This document shows, in pieces, positions 31,355 through 38,586 of a stretch of 64,000 bases of DNA. Both the position numbers and the translations under genes were made by a program. Origin of the DNA: Maritimibacter sp. DP1N21-5 (GTDB taxonomy: Bacteria > Pseudomonadota > Alphaproteobacteria > Rhodobacterales > Rhodobacteraceae); contig NZ_JAHUZF010000007.1 of NCBI RefSeq assembly GCF_019218295.1, positions 186,001 to 250,000 of the forward strand, given 5' to 3'. Position 1 is the stretch's first letter. Each line of letters starts with the position of its first letter. The notes beneath the pieces are model-generated. The model worked only from the letters and a program-made list of their open reading frames with translations, did no database searches and was not told where the DNA came from.

Positions 31355-31384
31355 AGGAACCCGGCCGGCCAGGACCGGGTTCCT
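31355..31384 (-). promoter_or_regulatory. Hairpin overlapping a possible EcfG-type promoter ahead of the SDR
   Basis: AGGAACCCGG ... CCGGGTTCCT forms a 10-bp stem with a 10-nt loop, suitable as terminator of the BON gene. The same bases read on the reverse strand as GGAAC-N17-GGTT, one mismatch from the EcfG consensus, 27 bp before the SDR start. The repeat itself can produce this match, so the promoter reading is tentative. Confidence 0.35.
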
Positions 31385-31416
31385 CGATTGTCAATGTTCG
31401 GGTTCGGTGATCCACG

Positions 31417-32211
31417 TCAGGACTTCAGCTTCCCGCCCGTGGTCGTTGAGGTCTGGTCCGCGCCAGATGAAACCCGCAGGTTGTTCTGCACATGCGTCAC
31501 GCCGGAAACCCTGTCGGCGCAATCCTCGGCCCAGCGCTTCTCCGCCTTGGAAGAGACCGTGCCGGTCAAGGTGACTTCACGATCCGACACCGATACCTCG
31601 ATCTCCGAAGCATCGAGCCTGTCTGAATCCGTCAGCTCGTCATTCACGTCTTCCTGGATCCGGGAATCCGACCGTTGATAGTTCTTCGGACCCCGGCCAC
31701 GCTTGTCGTTGTCCCGTCGGCGTTCCGCGTCGTCGTCACCGAACCAGGACTTGACCTCGTCGGCGGCACGGTCGCCCCAGTCGCGTTCGTGCAGCGAGCC
31801 GCGATCCTCGCGCCCAAAGCCCTGCGATCCCCGATAATCGCGGCCATAATCGCGCCTCGTCCCACCGCGTCCGGCCCCGCGCCCCCAGTTGTCGCGCGGG
31901 TCGAGGTAATCATATCCCCGAAACGTGCCGGGATCCCGCTGGGCGCGGAAGTCGTCATCCTCGTATCCGCCCTGATAGCCATCGTCGTCGCGACGCTGCC
32001 ATCCGCTCGGCCGCCCATACTGCTGGCGCTGCCCGGCGCCCTGCCGGTCGTAGCGATCATTCCGGTCGTTGTCCGAATACCGGCTGGCGGACCGGTTCCA
32101 GTCGCCCCGAGCGCGTCCGTCGTTGTCGTAGTCATGGCCGCCTCCCCGGGAAAACTCATCCTGATACCGGGCCCGGTCACGTTCCTGTCTGTCATTGTCA
32201 TAGCGTGCCAT
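31417..32211 (-). CDS. BON domain protein with Arg/Asp/Gly/Tyr-rich disordered N-terminus
   Basis: The 264-residue product has two parts. Residues 1-150 are extremely low in complexity (Arg, Asp, Gly, Tyr, Gln), and look disordered. The C-terminal BON domain (about 178-250) has IQEDVNDELTDSDRLDASEIEVSV...VTLTGTVSSKAEKRWAED...VSGVTHVQNNLRV, the usual phospholipid-associated fold of OsmY-type stress proteins. No signal peptide is visible, so it may be cytoplasmic. The start at 32211 is set by AAGGAG. Upstream lies a gene-free 410 bp. The disordered, RGG-like N-terminus suggests condensate or nucleic-acid interaction, which is inference only. Confidence 0.82.
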   Translation of the reverse strand: MARYDNDRQERDRARYQDEFSRGGGHDYDNDGRARGDWNRSASRYSDNDRNDRYDRQGAGQRQQYGRPSGWQRRDDDGYQGGYEDDDFRAQRDPGTFRGYDYLDPRDNWGRGAGRGGTRRDYGRDYRGSQGFGREDRGSLHERDWGDRAADEVKSWFGDDDAERRRDNDKRGRGPKNYQRSDSRIQEDVNDELTDSDRLDASEIEVSVSDREVTLTGTVSSKAEKRWAEDCADRVSGVTHVQNNLRVSSGADQTSTTTGGKLKS

Positions 32212-32621
32212 GTGCAAAGCTCCTTGCTGCAAGTGGTCTGATCTGGCGAGACGCTGACGCTTCCCGAGTCACCAACAGGCGAGGACCCATCGGGTTTCAG
32301 GCGGCATGGAGGCAAGCCGTTTCCAGCCGGAATGGAACGGGAGCGCGGGCTGAAAACGGCCGCCGGGGGAGCAAGAAACCAAACCGTTAATCTGGTTGGA
32401 TGACGCGCCCGAAACCGCGGTCAGAATGCGGGTGGATCGACAGACGCGATTCGGCCTCGGGGGTCGGAGGAACTGATGTCGAGACCAGGAAGGCCGGCGC
32501 GCCATTTGATGGTTAAGGGCATAGCTTCAGAAGGAAAGAACCGCCAAACCCGATGCCACCTTGTCGAGAAGCAGGTCTGGCGGCCTGATGTCGTGACGGA
32601 TTGGCAGCCTCGGGAGCAACG
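32212..32621. other. Intergenic region without a recognisable gene
   Basis: These 410 bp separate the BON gene from the PRC-barrel gene. No open frame here has homology or a plausible ribosome site. The BON leader holds an imperfect hairpin (CCGTTTCCA ... TGGAACGG, 32317-32340). A BON promoter must lie here, but no EcfG-type match (AACG-N16/17-GTTCC on the + strand) was found. Confidence 0.6.
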
Positions 32622-32918
32622 TCAGTCCCGGTGCTCCGGCAGGTTCTTCAGGTCGTCCTTCGTCATTGGTGTCGTGGCGTGGATCTTCCCGTTCGGATCG
32701 CGCATGAAGTTCAGACGCGAGACGTCCACTGCCACCGGCTTGGCGCCGATCCCAAGGAACCCGCCGACATCCACGACGGCTTGGGCGGTCGGACCGGTCC
32801 CGTGGAAATGGGACACGTCGCCAATGTGATGATCGTCGGGTCCGTAGACGTTGACCCCCTTGAGGTTTCCTTCATTCAACTCCTCGGGGCGAAGCGGGGT
32901 GTGCTGGCTGTGGTCCAT
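32622..32918 (-). CDS. PRC-barrel / DUF2171-like small protein
   Basis: The 98-residue protein carries a PRC-barrel-like fold (LKGVNVYGPDDHHIGDVSHF, then AVVDVGGFLGIGAKPVAVDVSRLNFMRDPNG), as found in many stress-induced alphaproteobacterial proteins. A strong Shine-Dalgarno, GAGGAGG, precedes the ATG. Directly upstream is a perfect EcfG-type promoter. It is an isolated transcription unit, and its biochemical role is unknown. Confidence 0.85.
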   Translation of the reverse strand: MDHSQHTPLRPEELNEGNLKGVNVYGPDDHHIGDVSHFHGTGPTAQAVVDVGGFLGIGAKPVAVDVSRLNFMRDPNGKIHATTPMTKDDLKNLPEHRD

Positions 32919-32957
32919 GTGAGCCTCCTCTCGAACCAGTGTCTGTTACAGCAGAAC

Positions 32958-32983
32958 AACGGGATCTTCGGCGCGCGGGTTCC
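32958..32983 (-). promoter_or_regulatory. EcfG-type (general stress sigma factor) promoter of the PRC-barrel gene
   Basis: The reverse strand reads GGAAC-N17-CGTT, the full alphaproteobacterial EcfG consensus, ending 39 bp before the start codon. This leaves a plausible leader of about 30 nt. Confidence 0.7.
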
Positions 32984-33042
32984 GGCGATGCCGCCCCGCC
33001 GACCCGTCCATGCGCGGCTATCCGCCTTGGGCGGTGAAGACG

Positions 33043-33993
33043 TCAGCCTCCGTCGGCGACCTCGCCCAGATTGTCAGCTTTCTCCGCGCCCCTATTGCCC
33101 ATCGGCTTCTCCGGGCCGACGGTCGTGTCGATCGCGGTCTGTGCTTCGATCTCGGCGTTGAGCTCGGCCCCCATGAGAATGATGTAGGCCGAGATCCAGA
33201 GCCAGACGAGCAGGATGATGACCCCGGCCATACTGCCGAAGGATTCGTTGTAGCTGCCGAAGTTGCTGACGTAGATCGAAAAACCGACCGAGGCGATCAG
33301 CCAGACCGCGCACCCGACGACCGCGCCGGGCGAGAGCCACGTCCATCTTGCCCGATCCCGGGAGGGTCCGAAGCGATAGAGAAGCGCAAAGCCGAAGATC
33401 GTCATCAGGCCGAGGATCACCCATCGTCCGAGCGCGAGAAGGGAGTCGAGCCATCCGGGCAATGCGACGAGGTTGAGGGCGGCCGGGACGGCGAGCGTCG
33501 CTACAAGTCCGAGGATCAGCCCGACGATCAGGAACAGCGTCAGGGCGAGCGTCCAGAGTGTCCGCGAGATGAACCCTCGGCCTTCTTCCTCGTCATAGGC
33601 GACGTTGAGCCCCTCCATCAGGCTGCCCATGCCCTTGGAGGCCGAATAGATCGCCAGGAGAAGGCCGATCGCGAAGGCCAGCCCAAGTCCCCCTTCCCGG
33701 GAACCCGCGACCTCCACCGCCTGATCGAGGATGATCCGCGCCGCGTCCTGCGGCATCACCTGTGTCAGCGTTTCCAGTTGCGCCGTCACCTCGGGCGGCT
33801 CGAGCACCAGCCCGCCAAGCGCCATCAGCGCCGTTATGGCCGGAAAGAGCGCCAGAAGCGCGTAATAGGCGACGCCGGCTGCGATCAGCCCGACGTGGTC
33901 CCGGGCCATCTCCGACTTGAGCCGCAGGGCGATGTCCTTCCACCCTTTGGCCGGGATTTGCGTTGGTGTGCGTGCGTGTCTGCCGCGGGCCAT
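33043..33993 (-). CDS. YihY/BrkB family inner-membrane protein
   Basis: This 316-residue integral membrane protein has about six transmembrane helices, starting with GLIAAGVAYYALLALFPAIT, the hallmark YihY/BrkB/RNase-BN-like motif, and ending around GVIILLVWLWISAYIILMGAELNAEIE. Residues after about 280 form a short polar tail. The family was once called RNase BN in error; transport or envelope-stability roles have been suggested. AGAGAGG Shine-Dalgarno supports the start. It follows the DUF3618 operon across a hairpin at 34013-34042, so it may rely on read-through. Confidence 0.9.
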   Translation of the reverse strand: MARGRHARTPTQIPAKGWKDIALRLKSEMARDHVGLIAAGVAYYALLALFPAITALMALGGLVLEPPEVTAQLETLTQVMPQDAARIILDQAVEVAGSREGGLGLAFAIGLLLAIYSASKGMGSLMEGLNVAYDEEEGRGFISRTLWTLALTLFLIVGLILGLVATLAVPAALNLVALPGWLDSLLALGRWVILGLMTIFGFALLYRFGPSRDRARWTWLSPGAVVGCAVWLIASVGFSIYVSNFGSYNESFGSMAGVIILLVWLWISAYIILMGAELNAEIEAQTAIDTTVGPEKPMGNRGAEKADNLGEVADGG

Positions 33994-34012
33994 CGAACCT
34001 CTCTTTCGTGTT

Positions 34013-34042
34013 GCCCGATCCGCAGGAGCCCGCGGATCGGGC
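34013..34042 (-). terminator. Hairpin after the DUF3618 gene
   Basis: GCCCGATCCGC and GCGGATCGGGC form a perfect 11-bp stem with an 8-nt loop, 7 bp after the DUF3618 stop. No T-run follows, and the BrkB start is only 20 bp further, so it probably attenuates transcription instead of stopping it. Confidence 0.6.
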
Positions 34043-34048
34043 CTGGTC

Positions 34049-35251
34049 TCAGGTGCCGGATTTCGGCGACTTGCCGACCTTGCCCAGGTCCTGTTTCTCG
34101 GCCTCGGTCTTGGCGGCGTCCGCGATGCGCTTGCCGGTGGACTTGGCCTTGTCCTCTGCGGCCTGCTCCACGCTCGATCCGGAAACGGCTTCGTCGGCTT
34201 CCGCCTTCATCTCGCGCGCAGCCTGCCGGGTTTCGTCGGTGACGGCCTTGGCAACCTTGCCGAGCTTTTCCCGTTCCTCTTCGAAGATGCGTTCAGCCTC
34301 GGCCATCAGATGGTCGCTCTGCTCGCCGAGATATTCGTCCTCGACACGGCTGCGGGGCAGGGCCGCGCCCAGGGCCGCGCCAAGCGCGACGGCCAATGCA
34401 CCCGCGACCAGAGGCTGCTGCTCGAAGATGTCCACCGCCTGCCCACGCGCCTGCCGCGCATAGTCCGCCGCCGCGTCCCGGGCTTCCAAAGCACGCCGGC
34501 GGGCCTCGACCACGCGATGACGCGCGTCCTCCGTCAGATCTTCGGTGCCCTGTGCCAGCCGGTCACGAAGCGCAGAAGCGCGTTCGGAGGCGGAGGAGGC
34601 GAGCCCCTGCGCACCTTCCTTGACCGGCGTGCCCGCGTCCCGGGCCTTCGTCGCGACGCTCTTTGCCTTGTCGGCCACGCTCGATCTTGTCTCGCGAACG
34701 CTTCCCGAGACATCCGAGGCCGTATCGGACATCCTGTGGCCGGCATCCCTTGCGGTCTGGCGAAGGCCGTACGCGGCGCTCCTGTGGTCATCACGATCGT
34801 CACGGGCCCAGTCGGGCGTGCCCTCGGCCGAACCGTAACGGCCGGAGTAGAGCGGCTGGCCAGCGAGGCTTCTGGGGCGGTGGTCCGGGTCGCGGTCGTA
34901 GCGATCATCGGCCACATAGCCATAGCCGCGCGGTTGCACGCGATCCGCGCTGTTGCGATAGCCGCGATAGTTGCGATAGCCGTCGTGCCGGTAACTGTCG
35001 GACCGCTTGTCCATCATGAGCCAGGCGAGCCCGACCCCGGTCAGGGCCAAGGCGACAGGGTTCCGTTTGACGGCGTCGGACACCGACCGACCAAGGTCAC
35101 CGCCATGTTCGCGGAAGGAATCCGTGACCTGACGGGCAATGGATTCGACCGAGAACCGATCCTGCAAATCGTCCAGCGTGTTCGTCAGACCTGCGCGTTC
35201 GCGTTCGATGTCGCGTTCGATGTCTTCGGGGGAGCGAGTGTCATTTGTCAT
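34049..35251 (-). CDS. DUF3618 domain membrane-associated protein
   Basis: The 400-residue protein starts with a DUF3618 domain (SPEDIERDIERERAGLTNTLDDLQDRFSVES, about 6-36), followed by a short hydrophobic segment NPVALALTGVGLAWLMM (about 64-80). An Arg/Tyr/Asp-rich linker follows. Long Ala/Glu/Lys helices (about 165-270) then look like a coiled, LEA-like region, and a second hydrophobic stretch (LVAGALAVALGAALGAALP, near 290) precedes more charged helix. It overlaps the upstream holin-like gene by 11 bp. Such proteins co-occur with holin-like and YgaM/ElaB-like genes in envelope-stress clusters; the role is not known. Confidence 0.82.
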   Translation of the reverse strand: MTNDTRSPEDIERDIERERAGLTNTLDDLQDRFSVESIARQVTDSFREHGGDLGRSVSDAVKRNPVALALTGVGLAWLMMDKRSDSYRHDGYRNYRGYRNSADRVQPRGYGYVADDRYDRDPDHRPRSLAGQPLYSGRYGSAEGTPDWARDDRDDHRSAAYGLRQTARDAGHRMSDTASDVSGSVRETRSSVADKAKSVATKARDAGTPVKEGAQGLASSASERASALRDRLAQGTEDLTEDARHRVVEARRRALEARDAAADYARQARGQAVDIFEQQPLVAGALAVALGAALGAALPRSRVEDEYLGEQSDHLMAEAERIFEEEREKLGKVAKAVTDETRQAAREMKAEADEAVSGSSVEQAAEDKAKSTGKRIADAAKTEAEKQDLGKVGKSPKSGT

Positions 35252-35639
35252 CGTAAACTTCCTTCACGGCCTGAGCGTCGCGTTTCACGTTCCTTGCGGT
35301 CCGCGTCGGTGCGAGGCTGCTGAGTTTCAGGTCATTCGTGCCCTTTTGCAGCATCACATAGGCGATGACCGCAAAGACCACGCCCACGATCAGGGCAGAC
35401 CAGCCGCCGGGAATGCCGGCTTCGGTCAAGGCGGCGACTAGTGCGGCAGAGAGGATATTGAGCGCCGTCAGGGCAACGACGACGGCGCCGACGATCATGC
35501 CGATGGCGACCCCGGCACTCTTCAGGTTCTCGTTGACCTCCGCACGCGCCAGATCGACTTCGCTGCGGACAAGGGAGCTGACATGCGCGAGCGCGTCGCT
35601 CAGCAGGCTCCCTGCGGATTTGTTCGGATCGTTCGTCAT
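35241..35639 (-). CDS. Phage_holin_3_6 (DUF1469)-type membrane protein
   Basis: This 132-residue protein matches the putative actinobacterial-holin-X / Phage_holin_3_6 family, with an amphipathic N-terminal helix (LLSDALAHVSSLVRSEVDLARAEVNENL) then two transmembrane helices (VAIGMIVGAVVVALTALNILSAALVAAL and GGWSALIVGVVFAVIAYVML) split by a short loop. Despite the name, these are chromosomal envelope proteins, not lysis proteins. It overlaps both neighbours (4 bp with the upstream gene, 11 bp with DUF3618), indicating one operon. Confidence 0.85.
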   Translation of the reverse strand: MTNDPNKSAGSLLSDALAHVSSLVRSEVDLARAEVNENLKSAGVAIGMIVGAVVVALTALNILSAALVAALTEAGIPGGWSALIVGVVFAVIAYVMLQKGTNDLKLSSLAPTRTARNVKRDAQAVKEVYDDK

Positions 35640-36196
35640 ACTGTGCCTCCTTTCACGGGTGTCGTGCCGGCCGGGGCGGAGGGTCCGCCGTGGCCGGTCG
35701 CTTGCGTGGTTGGCGCGGGAGAGCTCTGCCGATCACGGTAGCCGGAGGGAGTCCCTCCCGACCTTGGCGAGCGGTCCCCCGAGGCCTTGGCGAAGCGCGT
35801 AGCCGCAAAGCCGATCAGCGCGGCACTTCCGAGAAAGATCATCGGATTGCGTCTGGCGAAGTCATTGACGGCGCCGACCATCTCTCCCAGGTCCTTGTCT
35901 CGCACCGCGTCCGACGCATCCGCGAGCGAGTCCGCGATCTGGCTGAAGGTGCGCTCCTGCGGCGACCCGCTCCGCAACTCGTCTGCCGCGGTCCTGAGGG
36001 CGGATGCGACGTCCTTGACCTCGTCTGCCGCAGACACCTTGGCTTGACCCGCGTAGGTTTGCGCATCGCTGGCGACCGACCGCGCCAGGTTCTGGGCCTG
36101 CTCCTTGGTGGCATCGGAGACCGACGCGGCGGTCTCCTTGGCGTCCTGGGTGATCGAGGTGTCGGTGTCTGGTTTTCCTTTGTGTTCGGGCATCAT
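35636..36196 (-). CDS. Nutrient-deprivation-induced-type protein with C-terminal membrane anchor
   Basis: The 186-residue protein begins with a polar, Ala/Thr-rich amphipathic helical region (TAASVSDATKEQAQNLARSV..., LEA- or apolipoprotein-like). It has a central SPQERTFSQIADSLADASDAVRDKDLGEMVGAVNDFARRNPMIFLGSAALIGFAATRF module broken into helix plus membrane anchor (about 130-150), resembling ElaB/YgaM and rhizobial nutrient-deprivation-induced proteins. A Gly/Ser/Pro-rich tail follows. GGAGG-AT Shine-Dalgarno is strong. It is the first large gene after the 22-codon membrane peptide gene and overlaps the holin-like gene. Confidence 0.75.
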   Translation of the reverse strand: MMPEHKGKPDTDTSITQDAKETAASVSDATKEQAQNLARSVASDAQTYAGQAKVSAADEVKDVASALRTAADELRSGSPQERTFSQIADSLADASDAVRDKDLGEMVGAVNDFARRNPMIFLGSAALIGFAATRFAKASGDRSPRSGGTPSGYRDRQSSPAPTTQATGHGGPSAPAGTTPVKGGTV

Positions 36197-36229
36197 GTTA
36201 TCCTCCTTGGATCAGGCGCTGGACTTGGA

Positions 36230-36298
36230 TCAGGCGATGAGTGTGAGAACTGCGAGAACCACCACGATGAGACCGATCAGATAGATTATCGAATGCAT
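36230..36298 (-). CDS. 22-residue single-span membrane peptide
   Basis: The reverse-strand ATG at 36298 opens a 22-codon frame, MHSIIYLIGLIVVVLAVL plus four more residues (TLIA), ending in TGA at 36232-36230. It is almost entirely one transmembrane helix. A textbook GGAGAGG Shine-Dalgarno lies 4 bp ahead of the start, an EcfG-like promoter sits 37 bp further up, and the next gene of the operon begins 33 bp downstream. I recall similar short IIYLIGLIVVVL peptides next to stress genes in other alphaproteobacteria, but cannot check that here. It is far too short for usual gene callers. Confidence 0.7.
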   Translation of the reverse strand: MHSIIYLIGLIVVVLAVLTLIA

Positions 36299-36334
36299 TG
36301 GACCTCTCCGATTTTTGTGGGTGTGATATGGAAC

Positions 36335-36359
36335 AACTCGTCTCGCTTGCGGGGGTTCC
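36335..36359 (-). promoter_or_regulatory. EcfG-like promoter of the membrane-peptide/DUF3618 operon
   Basis: The reverse strand reads GGAAC-N16-AGTT (consensus GGAAC-N16/17-CGTT, one mismatch), 36 bp ahead of the 22-residue ORF. The position matches the better site upstream of the PRC-barrel gene. Confidence 0.5.
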
Positions 36360-36377
36360 GCCCGACGCGCGACAAGA

Positions 36378-36412
36378 CCACCGGGGCGGCGGCGAAATCG
36401 CCGCCCCGGTGG
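36378..36412 (-). terminator. Terminator hairpin after the glycosyltransferase/DUF892 operon
   Basis: CCACCGGGGCGGCG pairs perfectly with CGCCGCCCCGGTGG (14-bp stem, short loop), 10 bp after the DUF892 stop. Only a weak T-rich stretch follows. It separates the large operon from the stress-envelope operon. Confidence 0.8.
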
Positions 36413-36422
36413 CGTTTGCCAG

Positions 36423-36911
36423 TCACGCAGCCGCGTCGACGTTGCGGGAACGTTCCGCCAGTTCGGTCATGAAGTCGTCGGATTCGTAGATGTGGTCGAG
36501 CGCCTCGTCGAGCTTGCGCCTGGCGTCATCTTCTCCAAGCGCCTCGGCAAACGCCTTGGTCGTGCCGAAGCCTGCGATGCCGTAGTGACACATCCGCTGG
36601 TATTGCGCGATGATCGCCACGTCGAGCGCCGCACCGCTTATGTCACTGTCGAGCGCATGCTTGCGAGCCTCTTTCACCAGGCCCTCCATGCCTTTGCAGT
36701 GGTCTTTCTTCACCTCTGCATCGGCGTCTTCCAGAAGGGACTTGAGAAGGCGCGTGTGCTTGTCGATCCCGTCCTTGGCCGAGCTCAACCGGTCCGACAA
36801 CTTCTTGTCCGAGGCCTTGTCGGCCATCGCAGACACCACTTGGGACATCTGGTCGTTGGCAGACCAGAGATCCTGGAGTTCTTCCACGTAAAGGTCTTTC
36901 AGCGTCGTCAT
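36423..36911 (-). CDS. DUF892 (YciE/YciF) ferritin-like protein
   Basis: This 162-residue protein has the ferritin-like DUF892 fold: LKDLYVEELQDLWSANDQM at the N-terminus, then four helices with conserved Glu/His residues (CKGMEGLVKEARKHAL, AIIAQYQRMCHYGIAGFGTTKAFAEALGED). The family is induced by osmotic and general stress, and some members bind metal ions in a diiron-like site. It overlaps the upstream glycosyltransferase stop by 4 bp and has its own AAGGAG site, so it is the last gene of the eight-gene operon, an unexpected place for a stress protein. A terminator follows. Confidence 0.9.
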   Translation of the reverse strand: MTTLKDLYVEELQDLWSANDQMSQVVSAMADKASDKKLSDRLSSAKDGIDKHTRLLKSLLEDADAEVKKDHCKGMEGLVKEARKHALDSDISGAALDVAIIAQYQRMCHYGIAGFGTTKAFAEALGEDDARRKLDEALDHIYESDDFMTELAERSRNVDAAA

Positions 36912-38026
36912 CTTGGGCTCCTTTCAGGGTCGGCGGTGCCGACGGTTGGTTTGAGGATCGCGACAGACGTGCCGGGGAATGTATCCCGACGCGTCTGGGG
37001 TCGGGGGTCAGCGGGGACAGTCGCCGACCCCCACTCCGGCGCTTCGCTGTCTCGGACAGACTGGGACAGCGTCGCAGCCGGAGCGTCCGGAGCGGGGATC
37101 AACCACTCCGAATTCCGGTAGGTCTTCAGCATTTCGATATGGCGGGGCAGGTCGCACACCTTGATCCGAAAGCGTGTCGGCACGAGTGGCGGCCAGGGAC
37201 CCAGTGTCTCGGTGTACGCCCGTCGGGTCAGCCAATCGGCTGGTGGCAGGCAATCGTCGATCAGGTAGTCGGCCTGCCCGATGCGGGCCCTCAGCGCGTC
37301 CGACATTCCCCCGGCGGCGCGTCCGGACAACCGGCAGGACACCTGCACCGTGACGTCGTCGGCATGGCGCACCTTGCACCCCAGCCCGCGCAACGTGCGG
37401 ACGATCCGCCGGTCTTCGCCGCATTTGATCGGGGCGAAGCCTCCGGCGGCGACAAAGGCGTCCCGTGTGAAGGCCAGACTTGCACCGGCCGCCTCGCCGT
37501 GGGTCCCGGCAAGATCCGCGCAACCCGGGACATGTCGCGCATAGAAGTCCTGAACCAGTCGACGATAGAGACCTTCCAGCGCCCCGAGGTGCCGGTCCAT
37601 GGCAGCGAGAATGCCCGCTTCTCTGGCCATCGGTTCGATCTTGCCGCAGACCGCATCCACCGCTTTCAGATGCGCAATGGTCCGGCTGATCCAGTGTTTG
37701 TCGACGATGCCATCTGCGTCCGTGGTGAACAGGTATCGCAGCGCGGGCAAGCTGCGCAGTGCATGGTCGCAGCCAATCCGGCGGGCCGTGCCGACCCCTT
37801 CCTGCGCGCCAAGGCGGAGGCTCAGGACGGTCAGGTCGAGCCCCAACTGCCCGGCGGCGTCCCGCGCCACGTCCTCGGTCCGGTCGGTGGTGTTGTTGAC
37901 CACCAGGATCACCGCGACCCTTCCCGGGCATTGACCCGCGAGGGCGGCGAGGCAAGCCGCGATCCGCTCTTCCTCGTTCCGGGCGGGGATGACGACGGCG
38001 ATGTCAGGGGCAGTGACAGGTTTCAT
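36908..38026 (-). CDS. Glycosyltransferase family 2 protein
   Basis: This 372-residue, apparently soluble GT-A enzyme has the N-terminal VVIPARNEEERIAACLAAL motif and the DxD-type site TTDADGIVDKHW at about residue 98. A GEAAGASLAF and FAPIKCGEDRRIVRTL region (about 180-210, the ED acceptor-site motif) follows. The C-terminal ~60 residues are variable. It overlaps the methyltransferase gene upstream and DUF892 downstream by 4 bp each. The sugar donor and acceptor are unknown. In other proteobacteria this GT2 is the regular partner of PIG-L, NodS-like and acyl-CoA-dehydrogenase genes. Confidence 0.88.
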   Translation of the reverse strand: MKPVTAPDIAVVIPARNEEERIAACLAALAGQCPGRVAVILVVNNTTDRTEDVARDAAGQLGLDLTVLSLRLGAQEGVGTARRIGCDHALRSLPALRYLFTTDADGIVDKHWISRTIAHLKAVDAVCGKIEPMAREAGILAAMDRHLGALEGLYRRLVQDFYARHVPGCADLAGTHGEAAGASLAFTRDAFVAAGGFAPIKCGEDRRIVRTLRGLGCKVRHADDVTVQVSCRLSGRAAGGMSDALRARIGQADYLIDDCLPPADWLTRRAYTETLGPWPPLVPTRFRIKVCDLPRHIEMLKTYRNSEWLIPAPDAPAATLSQSVRDSEAPEWGSATVPADPRPQTRRDTFPGTSVAILKPTVGTADPERSPR

Positions 38027-38586
38027 GATCCCTCCTTCGGCAATCCCCGGTCGATCCGATAACCCTCGGTTTGCGTGACAGGCATGATCGCGTGTGTGGT
38101 GAGAGCGGCGGAGAACAACGCCAGCGCCTCCTCGCCCTGAATGTCGTGACCGGTCTCTCCCAGCCAGGTGACGCAGAGAACCTCTGCGCGCGGCCAGGAC
38201 GTGGCGATCTCGCGGGCGAGGGTCCGCAGGCTTCGACCGTCGAGGAAATAGAGGATTTCGGACAGGACCAGCAGATCGAAGTCGCCTGCGGGCAGTGCGC
38301 AGGGATAAAACCCTTGTACGAACCGCGCGTCCGGCACCGTGCGCCGCGCGGCCGAGATAGCGATACCCACGGCATCCATCCCGGCATAGCGGCTACAAAG
38401 CGGCGCGAGGATCCGCGCAAGCTGTCCGTTCCCGCAGCCAAGCTCGAACGCGGAGGCATAGGCTCTGCGCGAGAGTGCCGCCCGCGTGGCCGCGAACTTG
38501 GCCTGCTCGTAACCGCTGTGCTCGAAGTTCCACGGGTCCGAGGTCCCGGCATAAAGCGCGGTAAGGTGATCCCGGTCGACCCCCAT
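38023..38586 (-). CDS. NodS-like SAM-dependent methyltransferase
   Basis: The 187-residue protein starts MGVDRDHLTALYAGTSDPWNF, the NodS family opening (LYAxxxDPW), and has the SAM motif AFELGCGNGQLARILAP at about 44-60. The SEILYFLDGRSLRTLA post-motif follows. NodS proteins N-methylate the deacetylated glucosamine of Nod factors, and many chromosomal homologues sit beside PIG-L deacetylases, as here. The longer in-frame extension upstream is antisense-coded noise inside the PIG-L gene. It starts within 1 bp of the PIG-L stop (TGATG). Confidence 0.88.
   Translation of the reverse strand: MGVDRDHLTALYAGTSDPWNFEHSGYEQAKFAATRAALSRRAYASAFELGCGNGQLARILAPLCSRYAGMDAVGIAISAARRTVPDARFVQGFYPCALPAGDFDLLVLSEILYFLDGRSLRTLAREIATSWPRAEVLCVTWLGETGHDIQGEEALALFSAALTTHAIMPVTQTEGYRIDRGLPKEGS

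Noticed and set aside
35241..35639. Holin-like gene as evidence of a prophage
   Set aside because: The Phage_holin_3_6 family is chromosomal and linked to stress genes; no capsid, terminase, integrase or lysis genes are nearby.
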